Shown: positions 48,687-51,462 of the stretch, piece after piece
How positions within the stretch are numbered: the first letter of the stretch is position 1
How the letters are laid out: each line of letters begins with the position of its first letter
DNA from: an uncultured Nocardioidaceae bacterium
Lineage (GTDB): Bacteria > Actinomycetota > Actinomycetes > Propionibacteriales > Nocardioidaceae
Assembly: GCA_902805845.1 (NCBI GenBank)
Contig: CADCUI010000009.1
Location: 1 to 51,462 of the forward strand
Length of the DNA: 51,462 nt
Reading direction: 5' to 3'
Program-made: the position numbers and the translations under genes
Notes under the pieces: generated by a model
The model's input: the letters and a program-made list of their open reading frames with translations, nothing else
The model's database searches: none
Told to the model about the DNA's origin: nothing

Positions 48687-48769
48687 GGCTGCTCGGCTTC
48701 ACAGAACGGGAGGGCGCCGCAACGTCGTCTGGGAGTGACATCGAGCGCGAATCTGGAAGCCGAGCAGCC
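48687..48769. repeat. 14-bp inverted repeat in a 337-nt gene-free stretch
   Basis: GGCTGCTCGGCTTC (48687-48700) and GAAGCCGAGCAGCC (48756-48769) are exactly complementary, with 55 nt between. It lies 22 nt after the SipW-type gene. The stretch 48665-49001 otherwise holds only a short direct repeat (CGCAACGTCGT near 48719 and 48878). It could be a structured RNA or a tiny mobile-element remnant; there is no transposase. Confidence 0.6.
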
Positions 48770-48989
48770 AACGCACGGGCCCGCAGTACGGCATCGGCAC
48801 CCACCGGGTCCCCACCCGAACCCCTGCGTCGCCCAGTGTGACGCCTCCCTTGCGATGACGGCAGGGACCAAGGCCCCGCAACGTCGTGGGTTCCCCGACC
48901 AGGTCGCCCTCGCGAGCCCGGTTCGCCGCCTGCACGCCGCGAGCAGGCGGCCGCAGACCATCCCTCGTTAGCCGGGTGGAAGGCCCGGG

Positions 48990-48995
48990 TAGCAG
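48990..48995 (+). promoter_or_regulatory. Leaderless -10 of the dehalogenase-like gene
   Basis: TAGCAG lies 6 nt before ATG 49002; no ribosome-binding site. Confidence 0.3.
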
Positions 48996-49001
48996 TGGCA
49001 C

Positions 49002-49859
49002 ATGTTCGAGGGATTCACCGATGAGCACGTGACCGTCGGTGATGTCTCGTTGCGGGTCCGGCACGGCGGTGACGGCCCTGCCGTCCTCCTCATCCATGGC
49101 CACCCTCGGACCGGAGCGACCTGGCACCGGGTGGCTCCCCGGCTGGTGTCGGCCGGCCTCAGCGTCGTGTGCCCGGACATGCGCGGCTACGGTCGGTCGA
49201 GCAAACCGGCGCTGCAGCCGGACCACCGCCAGCAGTCCAAGCGGGCAGTGGCGGCCGACCTCGTCGCGCTGATGCGCCGGCTGGGCCATGAACGGTTCGC
49301 CGTCGTGGGGCACGACCGAGGGTGTTACGTCGCCCTGCGGGCCGCGCTGGACTACCCCGCGGTGGTCACCCGCCTCGTGGTCATGGACGGGGTGCCCATC
49401 AGCGAAGCGCTGAGCCGGTGTGACGCCAGGTTCGCGCGGAGCTGGTTCCACTGGTTCTTCTTCGCCCAGCCGGAGCTGCCGGAGCGGGCCATCCTGGCCG
49501 ACCCCGACGCGTGGTACCGCGGCGACCCCGACGGCATGGGCCGGGAGAACTATGAGGAGTTCCGAGAGGCCACCCGCGACCCCGAGACCGTGCTCGCCAT
49601 GATCGAGGACTACCGGGCCGGCCTGGGCGTCGATCGGCAGCACGAGGAGGAGGACCGACGAGCGGGACGCACCGTCGCGTGTCCGACCTTGTTCCTGTGG
49701 TCCTCGAAGGACGACATGGAGGACCTGTACGGCGACCCGCTGGAGGTCTGGCGACCGTGGGCGGCGAGCATCGAGGGGGCACCCGTCGCGTCCGGTCACC
49801 ACATGGCCGAGGAGAACCCCGACGAGGTGGGTGCGGCCCTGCTCGGCTTCCTCACCTGA
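49002..49859 (+). CDS. Alpha/beta hydrolase, haloacetate dehalogenase-like
   Basis: 285 residues from ATG 49002. Nucleophile Asp105 in AVVGHDRGCYVAL, oxyanion loop HGHPRTGATW, and catalytic His266 in ASGHHMAEE are present. Motifs DMRGYGRSSKP and SWFHWFFFAQPELPE, the latter with His150-Trp151, match fluoroacetate dehalogenases, where a His-Trp pair and a Tyr hold the halide; EDYRAG may supply the Tyr. The second substrate-binding Arg after Asp-Arg (DRxxR in that family) is Tyr here, so the acid substrate may be different. Cytoplasmic. Not clustered with degradation genes. Confidence 0.85.
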   Translation: MFEGFTDEHVTVGDVSLRVRHGGDGPAVLLIHGHPRTGATWHRVAPRLVSAGLSVVCPDMRGYGRSSKPALQPDHRQQSKRAVAADLVALMRRLGHERFAVVGHDRGCYVALRAALDYPAVVTRLVVMDGVPISEALSRCDARFARSWFHWFFFAQPELPERAILADPDAWYRGDPDGMGRENYEEFREATRDPETVLAMIEDYRAGLGVDRQHEEEDRRAGRTVACPTLFLWSSKDDMEDLYGDPLEVWRPWAASIEGAPVASGHHMAEENPDEVGAALLGFLT

Positions 49860-49902
49860 GGTCCGCCGGACCGGGGATCGGGCCGCCTCTTATCGCGAGG
49901 AC

Positions 49903-50766
49903 TCAACCAGCGCCAGACCACTCGCCCGGAGGGTGGCGGGGGAGCGAGAGGTCGGCCACCACCCCGAAATGGTCACTGGGATGGAGGCCGTCATGTGCGA
50001 TGTCGAGGGCCACGCGACAGTCGACGACCTGCAGCGTCGGCCCGTGGAGCCCCGCTCGCACCAGGAGGTAGTCGATACGCCGATCGATCGCGGTGGCGAC
50101 CTGGCCTTCCCGGACCAGCGGGTTCGAACGGGCGAACGTCAGCCCCGGACCGCCTGCACCGGCCAGCTCCCAGGCGTCGGAGTAGCAGACGCTGACTCCT
50201 TCGAGGCTCCGTCGGCCGGTCCAGAACTGCACGCTGGCCGAGTCCGGTGTGGCGTCGAAGTCGCCGAGCACGAGGACGTGCCGCTCCTTCTCGGCGTACA
50301 GGTCCTCGAGGGCCGTCGCCGCGCGTACTGCCTGCTGCTCGCGCTCATGCTCCCAGCCGAACGGCCAGACCGGCTTGTGGTGCGCCGCCAGCACCCGTCC
50401 CAGCGGCGTATCGACCTCGGCGATCAGGGTGGCGCACCACGGCAGCGCCTCCCGTGTCCGCGCAGAGACGTGCTGGTCGATCTCCGCGACGATGCGCATC
50501 GGCCAGCGGCTGGCAAGGACGCCCCCGACTCCGTCGTCGGAGGGCCTCGAGAACCACGCCCGGTGGTACGTGTCACCGAGCAGGTCGTCCACGGCGTCGT
50601 ACGTGCCGGTTCGCTGCACCTCCTGCAGCGCCACCACGTCCGGCTGGAGCGCGGCGAGCCCGTCCCTCAACAGGCGCCGGCGCTCCGCCCATCGAGGGTT
50701 GGCCGGCCCGTACACGTTCAGCGTGACCACACGCATGCGCGGCGCCGAGGTCTCGTCGTCGACCAC
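49903..50766 (-). CDS. Endonuclease/exonuclease/phosphatase-family protein
   Basis: 287 residues from GTG 50766; TAGCAT lies 6 nt upstream (atgcta at 50773-50778), which fits a leaderless start. EEP motifs are in order: VVTLNVYGPANPRW (Asn), DVVALQEVQRTG (Glu), VLAAHHKPVWPFGWEHE (His), VLGDFDATPDS (Asp and Asn-like position occupied by Asp), RRIDYLLVRAG and HPSDHFGVVADL (Asp-His). It is a Mg-dependent phosphodiesterase of unknown substrate (nucleic acid, lipid or sugar phosphate). No signal peptide is seen. Confidence 0.9.
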   Translation of the reverse strand: MVDDETSAPRMRVVTLNVYGPANPRWAERRRLLRDGLAALQPDVVALQEVQRTGTYDAVDDLLGDTYHRAWFSRPSDDGVGGVLASRWPMRIVAEIDQHVSARTREALPWCATLIAEVDTPLGRVLAAHHKPVWPFGWEHEREQQAVRAATALEDLYAEKERHVLVLGDFDATPDSASVQFWTGRRSLEGVSVCYSDAWELAGAGGPGLTFARSNPLVREGQVATAIDRRIDYLLVRAGLHGPTLQVVDCRVALDIAHDGLHPSDHFGVVADLSLPRHPPGEWSGAG

Positions 50767-50845
50767 GCCGACATGCTATCGACGTCGGGGCCGACGCCCG
50801 GGCTGCGCCTCGGTAACGCAGACGAGTGGCCAGTCCTCGACCGCA

Positions 50846-51462
50846 TCAAGGCTGGATGGAGAGGAACAAGAACGCAGCCAGCAGCACCAGGTGGACAAAG
50901 CCCTGCAAGGCGTAGGCCCGCCCCTGGACGACGGTGAACAACGTCACCACCACCGTGATCGCCAACAGGATCATCTGCGTCGGCTCGAGACCCAGCTCGA
51001 GTGGACCGGTGAGCCAGATCATCGCCACCGCGATGGTCGGGATGGTCAGCCCGATCGAGGCCATCGCCGACCCGTAGGCCACGTTGAGGCTGGTCTGCAC
51101 ACGATCCCGGGCCGCGTTCCGGACAGCCGCGATGGACTCAGGAGCCAGCACCAGAAGGGCGATCACGACCCCGACGACGCCGTACGGGAGTCCAAGGTCC
51201 CCGACCACCTCCTCGATCGCCGGTGACAAGAGCTTGGCCAGTCCCACCACCGACACCAGCGCGGTCAGGAGCAACCCGAGGCTGAACCAGGCCTCCCGCT
51301 CTTCCGGGGGTTCAGCGTGTCCGTCGTCGTCGAGGTCGAGCAGGCCGGTGACCCGGCCCTGTTCGTCACTGGAGACGGGCAGGAAGAAGTCACGGTGGCG
51401 AATGGTCTGGGTGAAGACGAAGGCGCCGTACAGGGCCAGCGAAGCCACCGCGGCAAAGGCAA
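50846..51462 (-). CDS. Ca2+/H+ (CaCA-family) antiporter, C-terminal part (5' end cut by window)
   Basis: The frame is open from the stop at 50846 to the window edge, at least 204 residues, with the N-terminal half outside. The alpha-2 repeat of the CaCA family is clear: LAPESIAAVRNAARDRVQTS, then LNVAYGSAMASIGLTIPTIA, where the Glu of LAPES is the cation-binding acid. Five or six membrane helices can be seen. A hydrophilic acidic loop (LLDLDDDGHAEPPEER) marks the middle of the protein. It expels calcium in exchange for protons, ChaA-like. Confidence 0.9.
   Translation of the reverse strand, partial: AFAAVASLALYGAFVFTQTIRHRDFFLPVSSDEQGRVTGLLDLDDDGHAEPPEEREAWFSLGLLLTALVSVVGLAKLLSPAIEEVVGDLGLPYGVVGVVIALLVLAPESIAAVRNAARDRVQTSLNVAYGSAMASIGLTIPTIAVAMIWLTGPLELGLEPTQMILLAITVVVTLFTVVQGRAYALQGFVHLVLLAAFLFLSIQP

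Noticed and set aside
48687-48769. Insertion-sequence ends
   Set aside because: Only 55 nt lie between the arms, no transposase exists nearby and no target duplication is visible.

Overview
The window is 51.5 kb of very GC-rich, densely coding chromosomal DNA. Codon third positions are strongly GC-biased, GTG starts are common, and many genes have leaderless-type starts (TANNNT about 6 nt before the start codon). The gene set fits an actinobacterium: MMPL transporter, SigK/RskA pair, DUF3618, a DynA/DynB-like dynamin pair, EttA and a DesA3-like desaturase. Nocardioides or a close relative in the Nocardioidaceae is my best guess, by inference only. I see no integrase, transposase, phage block or CRISPR array. 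Three tRNA genes (Lys-CTT, His-GTG, Arg-TCT) stand alone and are not visibly used as integration sites.

Layout. 1-2.5 kb: a TPR protein cut by the window edge and a secreted DUF4331 protein, both on the minus strand. They are divergent from a four-gene energy-coupling nickel/cobalt importer (2.7-5.2 kb) whose promoter overlaps a Nur-box-like palindrome. 5.2-9.4 kb: DUF3618, a GroES-like protein, aldo/keto reductase, a cupredoxin-like lipoprotein, a glycerophosphodiesterase and a hemerythrin-like protein. 9.4-16.4 kb: CDP-glycerol glycerophosphotransferase-like enzyme, phospholipase D, RsbW-like kinase, a GH-like lipoprotein, a GH51-like glycosidase with an inserted domain, and a VOC protein. 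16.4-20.8 kb: MMPL exporter, a second VOC protein and a probable copper radical oxidase. 21.1-24.8 kb: tRNA-Lys, an ArsR/SRPBCC pair back to back with sigK-rskA, an orphan protein resembling a stretch of GyrA, and a short poorly conserved stretch. 24.8-30.2 kb: desaturase, tRNA-His, oligoribonuclease, adenosine-deaminase-like enzyme, DoxX protein and M4 protease.

30.3-33.3 kb holds the most interesting locus. A secreted Asp-rich calcium-repeat protein is divergent from an HTH-XRE plus TPR regulator. That regulator is convergent with an unlisted 51-codon gene for a secreted peptide ending in Trp-Cys-Cys. The regulator promoter and the DNA upstream of the peptide gene carry the same inverted repeat (TCTGGCAAG half-site) with spacers of 15 and 5 nt, one helical turn apart. 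The architecture resembles the RRNPP peptide-sensing systems of Firmicutes and could be an actinobacterial counterpart.

33.5-38.4 kb: ANTAR-like small protein, delta-60 repeat propeller, flavin reductase, Gly-rich membrane protein and an M24 aminopeptidase. 38.5-45.6 kb: a translationally coupled prsW-dynA-dynB operon, a 22-bp tandem repeat, a second SSB without the usual acidic tip, and EttA. 45.6-51.5 kb: thiolase, double-hotdog thioesterase, a SipW-type secreted protein, a haloacetate-dehalogenase-like hydrolase, an EEP-family phosphatase/nuclease and the end of a Ca2+/H+ antiporter cut by the window edge.

All functions are read from motifs and remembered family features; no database search was possible.
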